Positions 8,513 through 17,639 of a stretch of 64,000 nt of DNA are shown here, in pieces. The stretch's first letter is position 1; every line of letters starts with the position of its first letter. The notes under the pieces were generated by a model, which did not search any database, was not told where the DNA came from, and worked only from the letters and a program-made list of their open reading frames with translations. Both the position numbers and the translations under genes were made by a program. The stretch comes from Bacillota bacterium (GTDB taxonomy: Bacteria > Bacillota > Clostridia > Christensenellales > Aristaeellaceae), in assembly GCA_023411175.1 (NCBI GenBank), contig JAEYPB010000056.1, forward strand, positions 1 to 64,000, in the 5' to 3' direction.

Positions 8513-8586
8513 ACTTCCTCCGGATACAACGAATGCACGTTGTTCGTCTCGGCCAATACCGATCTTAAACGAATGAGAGGGATTGC

Positions 8587-9171
8587 ATGAAATTCTCAGA
8601 TTTGATCCTCAAAAATCGAAGCATGCGCACGTATGACGAAAGCCGGAAGATCTCTGAAGAAGAACTCGTTTCTCTGGTCGAGTTGGCACGCATCTCCCCG
8701 TCCGCGTCGAACCGCCAGCCGCTCAAGTATTTCCTCTCCTTTGATGCTGAGACGAACGCCATAATCCAGCCCCTGACAGGCTGGGCCGGACTTCTGCCGC
8801 AACTGCGCCTGCCGCCCGTCGGACACCGGCCTACGGCGTTCATCGTGATCCTGGTGGACAAGGCGATTGCCCCGGACATTGCCCGCGCGGACAAGGATGT
8901 TGGAATCGTCGCGCAGACGATGCTGCTTGGCGCGACGGAGATGGGACTGTCCGGCTGCATGATCGGCAGCTTCCGACCCGAACTAAAGGCCGCGCTCGAT
9001 CTGCCCGAGGAGCTTGAAATCGCGCTCGTCATCGCGCTGGGCAAAGGGGAGGAGCGGATCGAGATCGTGGATGCCGTAGAGTCCGTCAAATACTATCGCG
9101 ACGAGGCGGGGAACCATTACGTGCCCAAACGTACGCTCGATGAGTTGATCGTAAAGAGGTATACAAAATGA
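8587..9171 (+). CDS. Nitroreductase-family protein
   Basis: A 194-residue FMN-dependent NAD(P)H oxidoreductase of the nitroreductase family. The N-terminal ILKNRSMRTYD and the ARISPSASNRQP segment (about residues 38-49) are the conserved flavin-binding region, and MGLSGCMIGSF matches the usual glycine-rich stretch. The length fits the short nitroreductase group. Its stop codon overlaps the start of the DUF1846 gene (ATGA at 9168-9171), so the two are translationally coupled. The physiological substrate cannot be read from the sequence. Confidence 0.88.
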   Translation: MKFSDLILKNRSMRTYDESRKISEEELVSLVELARISPSASNRQPLKYFLSFDAETNAIIQPLTGWAGLLPQLRLPPVGHRPTAFIVILVDKAIAPDIARADKDVGIVAQTMLLGATEMGLSGCMIGSFRPELKAALDLPEELEIALVIALGKGEERIEIVDAVESVKYYRDEAGNHYVPKRTLDELIVKRYTK

Positions 9172-10652
9172 GTGGAGCAGGTTTCGACAACGAGAAGTAT
9201 CTTGCGCTGCAATCCGAAAAAATCCGCGAACGCATCGCCCGCTTCGGCGGCAAGCTGTATCTGGAATTCGGAGGAAAACTCTTCGACGATTACCACGCTT
9301 CGCGCGTACTGCCGGGCTTCGAGCCGGACATCAAGGTGCGCATGCTGGCGCAACTCGCCGATCAGGCGGAGATCCTGATTGTCATCAACGCCTTCGACAT
9401 CGAAAAGAGCAAGGTGCGCGGCGATCTGGGAATTCCCTATGATGAGGATGTGCTTCGGCTCACGGATGCGTTTCGCGCCATGGGCCTCACGGTTTCCGGC
9501 GTGGTCGTCACTCGGTACGCGGGGCAGAGTGCGGCGGACACGTTTTTGAAGCGCATCGCCGCGCTTGGCATGCGCGGATACCGGCACTATCCCATTCCGG
9601 AATACCCCTCCGACATTCCGCGCATCGTGAGCGAGGAGGGGTATGGGAAAAACGATTACATCGAAACGACAAAGCCCCTCGTCGTCGTGACCGCGCCCGG
9701 GCCGGGCAGCGGTAAGATGGCCGTGTGTCTTTCGCAGCTATACCACGACTTCAGGCGCGGCGCGTACTCCGGGTACGCGAAGTTTGAGACATTCCCGATC
9801 TGGAACCTGCCGCTGCTTCACCCCGTCAACCTCGCCTATGAGGCGGCGACGGCGGATTTGAAGGATGTCAACCTGTTCGACCCGTATCATCTGGAGGCGT
9901 ACGGCGAGACGGCGGTCAACTACAACCGCGATGTGGAGAGCTTTCCGCTCCTGTCCGCCATGCTCGCGCGCATTCAGGGCGCATCGCCGTACCGTTCGCC
10001 CACGGACATGGGCGTCAATATGGCGGGGTTCTGCATCGCAGACGACGGGATCGTGCGCAAGGCGGCAAAGGGCGAGATTCTGCGCCGATACTTTGCGGCG
10101 CGCTGTGATCTTGTGCGGGGAATGGGTTGGGAGGATGCGGTTTCCCGGTTCGAGCGCCTCAACAAAATGGCGGGCATCGAACCGGAAGAGGTGCCCATGA
10201 TCCGTGCGGCGCTTGACCGGGAAAAAGAAACAGGCGCTCCGGCGGCGGCGATGGCATTTTCGGACGGGCGGATCGTCATTGGAAAGACGACCAACCTACT
10301 TGGCTGCTCGAGCGCGCTGCTCTTAAATGCGCTCAAGGCGCTGGCTGGCATCGATCCCGCGCTCGACCTCATCAGTCCTGAGGTGCTCGCCCCTATTTGC
10401 CGGCTCAAGACGCGGCATATGGGCAACAAAAATCCGCGCCTGCACTCCGACGAGGTGCTGATTGCGCTGTGCATCTCCGCTGTGACCGATCCGGTGGCAC
10501 AGCGGGCGCTCGACCAGCTCGCAAACCTCAAAGGCGCGGAGGCACACTTCAGCGTGATCCTGTCCGGGGTGGATGAGCAGCAGTACCGCAAGCTCGGCGT
10601 GAGCGTCAGCTGCCAGCCTCGGTACGAGCAGGAAAGGCTGTACCACAAGTGA
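9168..10652 (+). CDS. DUF1846-family protein
   Basis: A 494-residue conserved cytosolic protein of the DUF1846 family, full length for the family. It starts with the characteristic GFDNEKYLALQSEKIRERI, followed by YLEFGGKLFDDYHASRVLPG and a VTAPGPGSGKMAVCLSQ loop near residue 180 that resembles a nucleotide-binding P-loop. The C-terminal part carries LKTRHMGNKNPRLHSDE. Members are common in Bacillota and have no firm biochemical role known to me. It is coupled to the nitroreductase gene and followed by a strong terminator. Confidence 0.92.
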   Translation: MSGAGFDNEKYLALQSEKIRERIARFGGKLYLEFGGKLFDDYHASRVLPGFEPDIKVRMLAQLADQAEILIVINAFDIEKSKVRGDLGIPYDEDVLRLTDAFRAMGLTVSGVVVTRYAGQSAADTFLKRIAALGMRGYRHYPIPEYPSDIPRIVSEEGYGKNDYIETTKPLVVVTAPGPGSGKMAVCLSQLYHDFRRGAYSGYAKFETFPIWNLPLLHPVNLAYEAATADLKDVNLFDPYHLEAYGETAVNYNRDVESFPLLSAMLARIQGASPYRSPTDMGVNMAGFCIADDGIVRKAAKGEILRRYFAARCDLVRGMGWEDAVSRFERLNKMAGIEPEEVPMIRAALDREKETGAPAAAMAFSDGRIVIGKTTNLLGCSSALLLNALKALAGIDPALDLISPEVLAPICRLKTRHMGNKNPRLHSDEVLIALCISAVTDPVAQRALDQLANLKGAEAHFSVILSGVDEQQYRKLGVSVSCQPRYEQERLYHK

Positions 10653-10758
10653 CGCATTAAGATGAGAGAAAGGCCGGGCGCTGCACTCTGGCCTTAGATC
10701 GTCAGCATAGTTCGTGGGGATTCAATCGCGCCTGGCGGCGTGTACGCCGGGCAGGGGG

Positions 10759-10796
10759 AACGCCACCAGTACGCCTACTGGTGGCGTTTTCTTTTG
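10759..10796 (+). terminator. Rho-independent terminator after DUF1846 gene
   Basis: A perfect 13-bp stem (AACGCCACCAGTA, 10759-10771, with 10776-10788), a CGCC loop and the T-rich tail TTCTTTTG. Confidence 0.92.
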
Positions 10797-11019
10797 TCAG
10801 TGCGCCCCCTCGGAAGTTCCAGAGAGTATCGCGTGCTACTTAAGGCTTTCTCCCTTCGCACCGAAAAACCGGAGTACCGGCACGGGTCGGCCTACGGCCG
10901 AAACGATGAACCTGCTCCATGGATGGTCTCGCGGAATGCGAGAAGATTCTGCCGCCGCGCCTCATTGGAGGGCGCGGATGCCGGCGGATAATTTTGGTTT
11001 GACAGGCCGACAACCCCGA
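10797..11019 (+). other. Non-coding spacer before operon C
   Basis: No supported gene. The only structure is a short GC-rich inverted repeat (CCGCGCC...GGCGCGG at about 10953-10975) followed by ATAATTTTGG. It may be a second weak terminator. Confidence 0.35.
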
Positions 11020-11048
11020 TTGACAATTAAAAACTCATTTGTTATAAT
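11020..11048 (+). promoter_or_regulatory. Full-consensus sigma-70 promoter
   Basis: TTGACA (11020-11025), a 17-base spacer and TATAAT (11043-11048), with A/T-rich flanks. It stands 86 bases upstream of the isomerase gene at 11134 and is the best match to consensus in the window, so tight negative control is likely. Confidence 0.92.
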
Positions 11049-11062
11049 TCTAATAAAGAATA

Positions 11063-11083
11063 AATTCGTCGGGTTAACGAATT
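11063..11083. promoter_or_regulatory. Palindromic operator candidate
   Basis: AATTCGT (11063-11069) and ACGAATT (11077-11083) form a perfect inverted repeat with a 7-base centre, just downstream of the expected transcription start. A repressor bound here would block initiation or elongation. The ROK repressor at 18062 is one candidate partner; that link is inference. Confidence 0.6.
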
Positions 11084-11133
11084 CCTTCCGCCTTGCGTGA
11101 TCGAACAAAAAACATCAAACAGGGAGGACGCTC

Positions 11134-11961
11134 ATGAAGAACATCGTCGCAGTCAGCACCAATACTTATCATGGCTTTTCGGTAGACGAGGCGCTCGAAG
11201 GCATCGCCCGGGCCGGCTTCCGGTACGTGGAGTTGACGGCGGTCCGCGGTTGGACGGAGCACATCATGCCCGACCAAGACGAGGCTCAGTTGAAGCATGT
11301 CGAAGACAAGCTGAAGGAACTGGGCCTTTCCTGTATCGCGGTCAGCGGCCACTGCAACCTGACGGACGCGGAGCGGCTCAACGACTTCCGCGCCAACATG
11401 GCGCTGACCAGCCGCTTCGGCGCGAAGTGGATCATCTCCTCCACCGGCGAGGCGCACTTCGGGAAGGATGAGACATTCACCGACGACGTATTGATCGAGA
11501 ACATCAAGGCGCTGCTGCCGGACCTTGAGAAGTACGGCCTGAAGCTGGGCATCGAAGTCCACGGCGAGTACGGCACGGGCGAGAAGATCCTGAACATCGT
11601 AAAGGGCGTGGGCTCCGATCTGGTGGGCATCAACTACGACACCGCCAACGTCGTGTTCTACGGCGGCAAGGTGCCCAACGACGAGGTCAAGACCTGCCTT
11701 TCGGGCGTCAACTACGTGCACCTGAAGGACAAGGTGGGCCTGGACAACGGCTGGAACTTCCCCGCCGTCGGCTCGGGAGACCTGGACCTGACCGGCTTCG
11801 TCGGCTTTATGAACGACAGCGGCTTTTTCGGCCCCTTCTCCGTCGAGATCGAATTCACCGCGGACTACACCATGAACCCCAAGAAGCCGGGCGACCTGGC
11901 CATCGCGAATCAGGCGGTCAAGGATTCCTTCGATTTTCTTAACGCCAAGGGCATTGTCTGA
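11134..11961 (+). CDS. TIM-barrel sugar phosphate isomerase/epimerase
   Basis: A 275-residue AP-endonuclease-2/xylose-isomerase-like barrel protein. The probable metal ligands are visible as Glu in GIEVHGE, Asp in NYDTANV, His in YVHLKDK and Glu in SVEIEF, in the usual order along the barrel. The N-terminal SVDEALEGIARAGFRYVEL is typical. It is the first gene of operon C, before a complete ABC transporter. Family members epimerise or isomerise free or phosphorylated ketoses; the substrate here is not evident. An AGGGAGG site precedes the ATG. Confidence 0.88.
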   Translation: MKNIVAVSTNTYHGFSVDEALEGIARAGFRYVELTAVRGWTEHIMPDQDEAQLKHVEDKLKELGLSCIAVSGHCNLTDAERLNDFRANMALTSRFGAKWIISSTGEAHFGKDETFTDDVLIENIKALLPDLEKYGLKLGIEVHGEYGTGEKILNIVKGVGSDLVGINYDTANVVFYGGKVPNDEVKTCLSGVNYVHLKDKVGLDNGWNFPAVGSGDLDLTGFVGFMNDSGFFGPFSVEIEFTADYTMNPKKPGDLAIANQAVKDSFDFLNAKGIV

Positions 11962-12029
11962 GGCAAACAGGTTTCTCCCCGGGCAGCGGCCCGGTGTTGC
12001 ATCGTCCACAAAAATGAGGAGGGGATTCC

Positions 12030-13010
12030 ATGGCAAAAAAGTATCTGTCCATCCTGATCGCGCTGATGCTCATCCTGGCCACCTTCACCGTCGCGTCTGC
12101 GGAGAAGCAGCTCACCTTCGGCTACATCGCCTACCAGATGAGTGACATCTGGAACGAGTATTCTTCCAAGGCGTTTGAGTATGCGGCTGAGCAGAATGGC
12201 GTCAACGTTGTGGTGCTCGACTCCCAGAACGACATCGCCAAGTCCGTTTCCGCCATGGAATCGCTGATCCAGCAGGGCGTGGACGGCATCTCCATCTTCC
12301 CCATCTCGCCGGAGCAGGGTGCGCAGCTGGTCACCATGGCCAACGAAGCGGGCATCCCGATCACCGTGGAGAACATCGACGTGGCCAGCGTCTGCAAGCC
12401 TGAGCAGTATGTGGCCTCCGTCGGCTGCCTGTACGGCGATATCGGCTACGCCGCCATCGAGTGGCTGGCGAGCAACGTGGAGAACGCCAAGGTCTTCTAC
12501 TGCGCGGGCGCGGTGGGCGGCGGCGTGTTCGAAGCCTACAAGGTGGGCGTGGACAAGGCCCTCGCGGACAACACGGGCAAGATCGAAATGGTCGGCCTGT
12601 CCAACTCCGAGGCCTGGTCCACCGAGGACGGCCTGAACCTGACACAGAACTTCATCAACTCGGGCACCGAGTTCAACTGCATCTTCGCCAACAACGACCA
12701 GATTGCCCAGGGCTGCTACCAGGCGCTGCAGATGGCGGGCCTGACCGACATCCCGGTCGTGTCCACCGGCGGCTCGCCGGATGCCTACAAGTTTCTGGAG
12801 GATGGCATCGAGGCCGCCAACATGACGGCGCCCGTATCCATTCAGGGCATCCAGACCTTCAAGAACCTCTATGAGTTCGTGGTGGACGGCAAGACGCCCG
12901 ATCCCAAGTTCCAGAGCCTGCCGATCATCCCGGTGGCCGGCGCGGACCTCTCCAAGTGGATCGACTGGTCGGACTTCGAGGGCGCCTACAAGTACGTCTA
13001 CGGCGCATAA
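12030..13010 (+). CDS. Sugar ABC transporter substrate-binding protein
   Basis: A 326-residue exported binding protein of the type I fold. The signal peptide (MAKKYLSILIALMLILATF) ends in VASA before E-K-Q, with no lipobox cysteine. Typical segments are GYIAYQMSDIWNEY, GVDGISIFPISPEQG, FANNDQIAQGCYQAL and a C-terminal domain with VSTGGSPDAYKFLEDG. A strong GAGGAGGGG site precedes the ATG. It is separated from the ATPase gene by a stable stem-loop. The ligand is probably a monosaccharide or sugar derivative. Confidence 0.93.
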   Translation: MAKKYLSILIALMLILATFTVASAEKQLTFGYIAYQMSDIWNEYSSKAFEYAAEQNGVNVVVLDSQNDIAKSVSAMESLIQQGVDGISIFPISPEQGAQLVTMANEAGIPITVENIDVASVCKPEQYVASVGCLYGDIGYAAIEWLASNVENAKVFYCAGAVGGGVFEAYKVGVDKALADNTGKIEMVGLSNSEAWSTEDGLNLTQNFINSGTEFNCIFANNDQIAQGCYQALQMAGLTDIPVVSTGGSPDAYKFLEDGIEAANMTAPVSIQGIQTFKNLYEFVVDGKTPDPKFQSLPIIPVAGADLSKWIDWSDFEGAYKYVYGA

Positions 13011-13020
13011 CGCCTCACGC

Positions 13021-13052
13021 CCGCCGTGTCTCGCTCCGGCGAGACACGGCGG
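13021..13052 (+). other. Intercistronic stem-loop after binding-protein gene
   Basis: A perfect 13-bp stem (CCGCCGTGTCTCG, 13021-13033, with 13040-13052) and a 6-base loop, followed by TTTCTATCTC. It could protect the upstream mRNA 3' end or partly terminate transcription, lowering expression of the ATPase and permease. Confidence 0.8.
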
Positions 13053-13083
13053 TTTCTATCTCGAGATGAATGGGGTATGTCCG

Positions 13084-14613
13084 ATGAGCATCCAGGCACC
13101 TGCCCGTAGCGGCGAACCGGTCATTGAGATGCGGGGCATCGTGAAGGAATTCCCCGGCGTGCGCGCGCTGAACGAGATGAGCTTTGACGTCTTCAAGGGC
13201 GAGGTCCATTGCCTGGTCGGCGAAAACGGGGCGGGCAAGTCAACGCTGATGAAGATCCTCTCCGGCGCCCACGCGCCCACCTCCGGCTCGATTTTGATCG
13301 ACGGCCGGGAGTTCAAGTCCCTGAGCCCTGCGCTCTCCAGCCGGCTGGGGATTGAAATCGTCTATCAGGAAAACGACCTCGTGCCCACGATGAACGCGGT
13401 GGAAAACATCTTCGTCGGCAAGGAGAGAACCCGATTCGGCTTCGTGTCCGACTTCAATGGCATGCTGCGCGAGGTCCGAACGCTGATGGACCAGTACCAC
13501 ATCGACATCGACCCGCTCGAGACCATCGAGAACATGTCCGTCTCCAACCAGCAGTTTGTCAAGATTCTGAAGGCGCTGATGAACCGATCCCGCATCCTGA
13601 TCATGGACGAGCCCACCTCGATGTTCAACGTAGAGGACGCGGGCAAGGTGCTGGACCTCGTGCGCGCCATGAGCCAGCAGGGCATCAGCATCATCTATAT
13701 ATCCCACTTCCTGAAAGAGGTCGTGCGCATCGCGGACCGGATCACCGTCATCCGGGACGGCTCGGTCATACGCACCTATGACAACGCGGCGCGCAGCTGC
13801 TCGCTGGACGACATCACCTCCGACATGGTGGGGCGCCCGGTGGACATGTTCTACCAGCGGGATCGCTGCCCCATCGGCGAGGCGATGATCGAGGTTCGGG
13901 ACCTGAAACTGACCAGAGACGCCCACCCGGTCAGCTTCGACGTGCGCCGCGGCGAGATTCTGGGCATGTTCGGCATGGTCGGCTCCGGGCGCACCGAGAT
14001 CGCCCGGGCGATTTCCGGCGCGGACGCATTCCACTCCGGCCAGGTGCTGGCGGAAGGCAAGCCGCTTCGCCTGCGCTCCCCCAAGGACGGCATTCGGGCG
14101 GGTTTCGCCCATATCACCGAGGACCGGCAGCGCCTGGGGCTGAACCTGAACGCCAGTGTGCTGGAGAACGCGCTGATGGTGGGCCTCGGAGCCATGCGGC
14201 CCGGCATCTATTTCAACTTCCGGACTCTGGCGCCCAAGGTAAAGCCGCTGGTGGAGAGCCTCCGGATCAAGACGCCCTCGCTGATGCAGGAGGCGGTCAA
14301 CCTCTCCGGCGGCAATCAGCAGAAGGTGGTATTGGGCAAATGGCTTTTTGCCCGGCAGTCCTTCTACATCTTCGACGAGCCGACCCGGGGCATCGACGTC
14401 AACGCCAAGGCCGAGTTCTACAAGCAGATGACCGAGCTGGCCAAGGCGGGCAACGCGATCCTGATGATCTCGTCGGACCTGCCGGAGCTCATCTCCATGA
14501 GCGACCGGGTGCTGGTGGTGCGCGACGGGACGATCAAGCGGGAGCTGACGGACGGGGACATCAACGAACAAATCATCATCAAAGAGGCGCTGGGGGTAAA
14601 GGGCAATGAGTAA
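13084..14613 (+). CDS. Sugar ABC transporter ATP-binding protein (two NBD)
   Basis: A 509-residue two-domain CUT2 ATPase. The first domain has an intact Walker A (GENGAGKST) and LIMDEPTSMF, but a degenerate signature (NMSVSNQQF). The second has the usual degenerate Walker A (GMVGSGRTE), an intact LSGGNQQK signature and FDEPTRGIDVNAK. The ATG at 13084 is preferred over an in-frame ATG at 13066 because a GGGG-containing site lies before it and the protein then starts close to the conserved MRGIVKEFPGV. It overlaps the permease gene by 8 bases. Confidence 0.94.
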   Translation: MSIQAPARSGEPVIEMRGIVKEFPGVRALNEMSFDVFKGEVHCLVGENGAGKSTLMKILSGAHAPTSGSILIDGREFKSLSPALSSRLGIEIVYQENDLVPTMNAVENIFVGKERTRFGFVSDFNGMLREVRTLMDQYHIDIDPLETIENMSVSNQQFVKILKALMNRSRILIMDEPTSMFNVEDAGKVLDLVRAMSQQGISIIYISHFLKEVVRIADRITVIRDGSVIRTYDNAARSCSLDDITSDMVGRPVDMFYQRDRCPIGEAMIEVRDLKLTRDAHPVSFDVRRGEILGMFGMVGSGRTEIARAISGADAFHSGQVLAEGKPLRLRSPKDGIRAGFAHITEDRQRLGLNLNASVLENALMVGLGAMRPGIYFNFRTLAPKVKPLVESLRIKTPSLMQEAVNLSGGNQQKVVLGKWLFARQSFYIFDEPTRGIDVNAKAEFYKQMTELAKAGNAILMISSDLPELISMSDRVLVVRDGTIKRELTDGDINEQIIIKEALGVKGNE

Positions 14614-15547
14614 GGCGTGGAAATTGGACCAACGGCTTCTGCTGGGCATCGTCATCATCGTGCTGGTGGCGGTGGTGGGCGTGATAAACCCCAGATTCAT
14701 CACGCTGAACAACGTCATCGCCATCTTCCAGCAGATCGCCGTGCTGGGCGTATTGACCATGGCCATGTCCATGCTGCTCATCAGCGGGGGCATTGACCTC
14801 TCCATCGGCAGCATGATGACGCTCTCGGCCGTGGTGGTGGCGACGGTCCTGATGAAGGGAAGCAACATGTTTACGGCGATCCTCGCGGGCGTCGGGATTG
14901 CCGTTCTCTGCGGGCTCTTCAACGGGGTGATCATCGCCAAATCCCGCTGCATGCCGCTGATCATCACGCTTGGCACCAGCCAAGTCTTCTACGGCATTTC
15001 GCTTCTGATCGCGGGCGGCTCGTTCCTGCAGTTCCAAAACAGGCTGGACTTCATGCGCACCATCAAGCTGGCTGGCTTTCTGCCCCTGATGGTCATCTTC
15101 ATGATCATCGTGTGCTTTATGGTGTACTTCCTGCTGGAGCGCACGAAGTTTGGCCGCAGGATCGTCGCCATCGGCGGCAACGAGAAGAACGCCTACCTCT
15201 CGGGCATCAGCGTTGACCTGTACAAGATCATCACCTACGGCATCTCCGGCGCGATCGTCGCCATCGCAGGGCTGATCTTCGCGGCACGCCTCAACGCCAT
15301 CACCGCCAACGCGGGCTCCGGCTACGAGCTGAACGCGCTGGTGGCGGCGGTCATCGGCGGCGTCACCTTTGAGGGCGGGCGCGGCACGGTGCTGGGCGCG
15401 TTCCTCGGGTGCCTTCTGATCGGCATCATTTCAAACGCGCTGGACATCCTGGGCGTCGACGCGTACATCAAGATCGTCATCACGGGCCTGATCATCGTGG
15501 TGGCGGTGGTGCTCAGCAACATCCAGAACCTGACCCGGCGCAAGTAG
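14606..15547 (+). CDS. Sugar ABC transporter permease (RbsC type)
   Basis: A 313-residue hydrophobic permease with the conserved SGGIDLSIGSMM motif near residue 65, GGNEKNAYLSGI near residue 190, and AVIGGVTFEGGRGT near residue 250. It overlaps the ATPase stop codon, indicating coupled translation. It is the single permease of operon C and so would work as a homodimer. Confidence 0.94.
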   Translation: MSKAWKLDQRLLLGIVIIVLVAVVGVINPRFITLNNVIAIFQQIAVLGVLTMAMSMLLISGGIDLSIGSMMTLSAVVVATVLMKGSNMFTAILAGVGIAVLCGLFNGVIIAKSRCMPLIITLGTSQVFYGISLLIAGGSFLQFQNRLDFMRTIKLAGFLPLMVIFMIIVCFMVYFLLERTKFGRRIVAIGGNEKNAYLSGISVDLYKIITYGISGAIVAIAGLIFAARLNAITANAGSGYELNALVAAVIGGVTFEGGRGTVLGAFLGCLLIGIISNALDILGVDAYIKIVITGLIIVVAVVLSNIQNLTRRK

Positions 15548-15561
15548 AGGAGGGCATCGCC

Positions 15562-16398
15562 ATGAAGAAGGGCGTCAGTTTCTTCAGCTTCGCGCAGGAT
15601 GTGAACATCCGGGAGGCTGTGGCGGAGGCGAAAAATGCCGGCTACGACGGCATCGAGTTGGTGCTGACCGACGAGGGATCGCTGAACATGGCTTCCTCCG
15701 ACCGGGAACTCCTCGAGATCCGCCGCATCGCGGAGGACCTGGGCCTTGCGATCCACTCCGTCGGCGCGTGGAACCTCTGGAGCCACAACCTGGCCGGGGA
15801 CGATCCCGAGGAGACCCGGGCGTCCATGGACATCGTGAAAAAGCAGATCGACTGCGCCGCCGCCTTCGGCGCGGACGCGATCCTGGTGGTGCCCGGTTGG
15901 GTGGGCGCCCCCTTCGCCCAGGGTGTGGTGCGCTATGACCGCGCCTACGACAACGCGCAGCGCGCGCTTTCCGCCCTGGCGCCCTACGCTGAAGCCGCAA
16001 GTGTCGCCATCGCCGTTGAGAACGTATGGAACAGGTTCCTGCTGTCGCCCATCGAGATGCGCCGCTTCCTGGACGAGATCGGCTCAGCCTGCGTGGGCGC
16101 GTACTTCGACGTTGGCAACATCCTCTACATCGGCTATCCGGAACAGTGGATTGAAATCCTCGGAACGCGCATCAAAAAGCTGCACTTCTGCGATTACCGG
16201 GCGGAGCAGGCGGGCCTGGGCGCGTTTGTGGACCTGCTGGCGGGCGACGTGGACTTTCACGCCGTCATGCACGCCATCCGATCCGTGGGCTACGACGACT
16301 ACATCACCGTGGAGTTCCTGCCCAACTACCGGGCGTTTCCCTACCAGTCGATCCGGAACGCCCGCCTGTCGCTCGACACGATTCTCGCCATCAAGTAA
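15562..16398 (+). CDS. TIM-barrel sugar isomerase/epimerase (second in operon)
   Basis: A 278-residue barrel protein, distinct from the one at 11134. It opens with KKGVSFFSFAQDVNIREAV. Likely metal ligands are Glu in IAVENVWNRF, Asp in AYFDVGNIL, His in KKLHFCDYR and Glu in ITVEFLP, a set typical of ketose 3-epimerases and hexulose-phosphate epimerases. The ATG has a GAGGAGGG site and begins 14 bases after the permease. Two such barrels in one operon suggest successive steps on one sugar, or two sugars. Confidence 0.88.
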   Translation: MKKGVSFFSFAQDVNIREAVAEAKNAGYDGIELVLTDEGSLNMASSDRELLEIRRIAEDLGLAIHSVGAWNLWSHNLAGDDPEETRASMDIVKKQIDCAAAFGADAILVVPGWVGAPFAQGVVRYDRAYDNAQRALSALAPYAEAASVAIAVENVWNRFLLSPIEMRRFLDEIGSACVGAYFDVGNILYIGYPEQWIEILGTRIKKLHFCDYRAEQAGLGAFVDLLAGDVDFHAVMHAIRSVGYDDYITVEFLPNYRAFPYQSIRNARLSLDTILAIK

Positions 16399-16410
16399 GG
16401 AGGCTGCAGA

Positions 16411-17412
16411 ATGAACATCGCCGTCGTCGGATCCGGGTACATTGGCCTCGCGCACATTGCGGCGATCCAGGGGCTCAAGGACGCGAAGGTGGTCGCGGTA
16501 ATCAACCGCAGCGAAGGCGCGAACCTCAAGGGACTGAAGGCCGCGGGAGAGGGATGCCGCGCCTACACCACGCTCAAGGATGCGCTGGCGCACGAAAAGA
16601 TCGACGTCGTCGACGTGTGCACGCCCACCGACACCCATGAGGCGTTTGCCATCGAGGCGGCGAACGCGGGTTGCCACGTGCTGTGCGAAAAGCCGGTCAC
16701 TTTTGAGCTGGACTCGCTGGAGCGCATGCTCGCCGCGGCGGAGAAAAACGGGGTTCGTTTCATGGCGGCGCAGGTAGCGCGCTGGTGGCCGGAATTCATG
16801 GAGATCAAGAAATTTGTCGACGAGGGCAAGCTGGGCCCTGTGCGCATGGTTTACGAAAAACGGCTCGCGCAGGTGCCGAGTTGGTCCACCTGGCGCGAAA
16901 ACCCCGCCGTCAGCGGCGGCGGGCTGTACGACATGAACACCCACGATATTGACTTTCTGTATACCCTCTTCGGCATGCCGGAGACGGTCTACGCCTCTGG
17001 TTGGAAGAGCCCCTCCGGCTGCTGGGACCACATGGTCACCTGCCTCGAATGGGCGTCCGGCGCGAAGGCGGCGGTTGAAACATCCATCTCCATGACCGGG
17101 AACTTCCCGTTCTCCATCGAGTTCCGCGGCTCAGGCGAAAAGGGCACATTGTGCTATCAACTGACGGCGGGCCACAACATCAAGGACGGCGAGCAGGGCT
17201 TCGATTTCAACTTCTATCCCGCCGGAAGCGGGGAAGTGGTCAAGCTCTCGGCGGAGCAGAAGGACATGTTTGCCGGGGAGATCGAGGGCTTCCTCGACGC
17301 GATCCGGACGGGCGCACCAGCCCCGGTCACGCCGGACGAGAGCCGAGACGTTTTGAAAATCGTGCTGGCCACCCGGAAATCACTGGAAGAGGGCGCCGTT
17401 CAGAAGCTGTGA
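16411..17412 (+). CDS. Gfo/Idh/MocA-family oxidoreductase
   Basis: A 333-residue NAD(P)-dependent dehydrogenase. The Rossmann motif VVGSGYIGLAH is at residues 5-15, the family's EKPVTF motif carries the catalytic Lys near residue 93, and GGGLYDMNTHDIDFL near residue 169 supplies the conserved Asp/His pair. It is the last gene of operon C, with a GGAGG site. Such enzymes oxidise or reduce cyclic sugars or inositols. With the two barrel enzymes it suggests an oxidise-epimerise-reduce sequence, which is inference. Confidence 0.92.
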   Translation: MNIAVVGSGYIGLAHIAAIQGLKDAKVVAVINRSEGANLKGLKAAGEGCRAYTTLKDALAHEKIDVVDVCTPTDTHEAFAIEAANAGCHVLCEKPVTFELDSLERMLAAAEKNGVRFMAAQVARWWPEFMEIKKFVDEGKLGPVRMVYEKRLAQVPSWSTWRENPAVSGGGLYDMNTHDIDFLYTLFGMPETVYASGWKSPSGCWDHMVTCLEWASGAKAAVETSISMTGNFPFSIEFRGSGEKGTLCYQLTAGHNIKDGEQGFDFNFYPAGSGEVVKLSAEQKDMFAGEIEGFLDAIRTGAPAPVTPDESRDVLKIVLATRKSLEEGAVQKL

Positions 17413-17551
17413 CGGCACATACCGCCTGACGGCCGAAGCGTGCCGGTCAGGAGCAAATCTCTCGTCGATTTTTGGGTGAAGAATCGTCTGTATTGGGATT
17501 GCAATCACCCTTATCCTGTTCAACCGCCACGGACATGTCTTTTGATAAAAC

Positions 17552-17585
17552 TCAAGCCCGCCGACAAAAGTGTCGGCGGGCTTGA
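17552..17585 (-). terminator. Terminator between convergent operons
   Basis: A perfect 15-bp stem (TCAAGCCCGCCGACA, 17552-17566, with 17571-17585) and a 4-base loop. On the minus strand the stem is followed by GTTTTATC, so it suits the minus-strand ROK/membrane-protein unit. On the plus strand no T tract follows, so it would act only weakly for operon C. Confidence 0.82.
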
Positions 17586-17639
17586 ACCGAATCGCCGAAG
17601 CGGCGCCCGGGTTATCTGCCGGATGCGGGGTTACGGCTT

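Larger units (their letters stand above)
8181..8586 (+). other. Gene-poor spacer with hairpin, promoter and possible micro-ORF
   Basis: This stretch between operons contains the hairpin at 8304-8335, the promoter at 8356-8384 and a short coding-like frame at 8411-8512. I see no full-length gene or mobile element in it. Confidence 0.5.

Noticed and set aside
10714..11100. 128-codon open frame between terminator and operon C
   Set aside because: It crosses a strong terminator and the consensus promoter, and its composition is not protein-like.
13240..14976. Long minus-strand open frame across the ATPase and permease
   Set aside because: It is a shadow of clearly identified ABC genes, with His/Arg/Asp-rich low-complexity translation and no family match.
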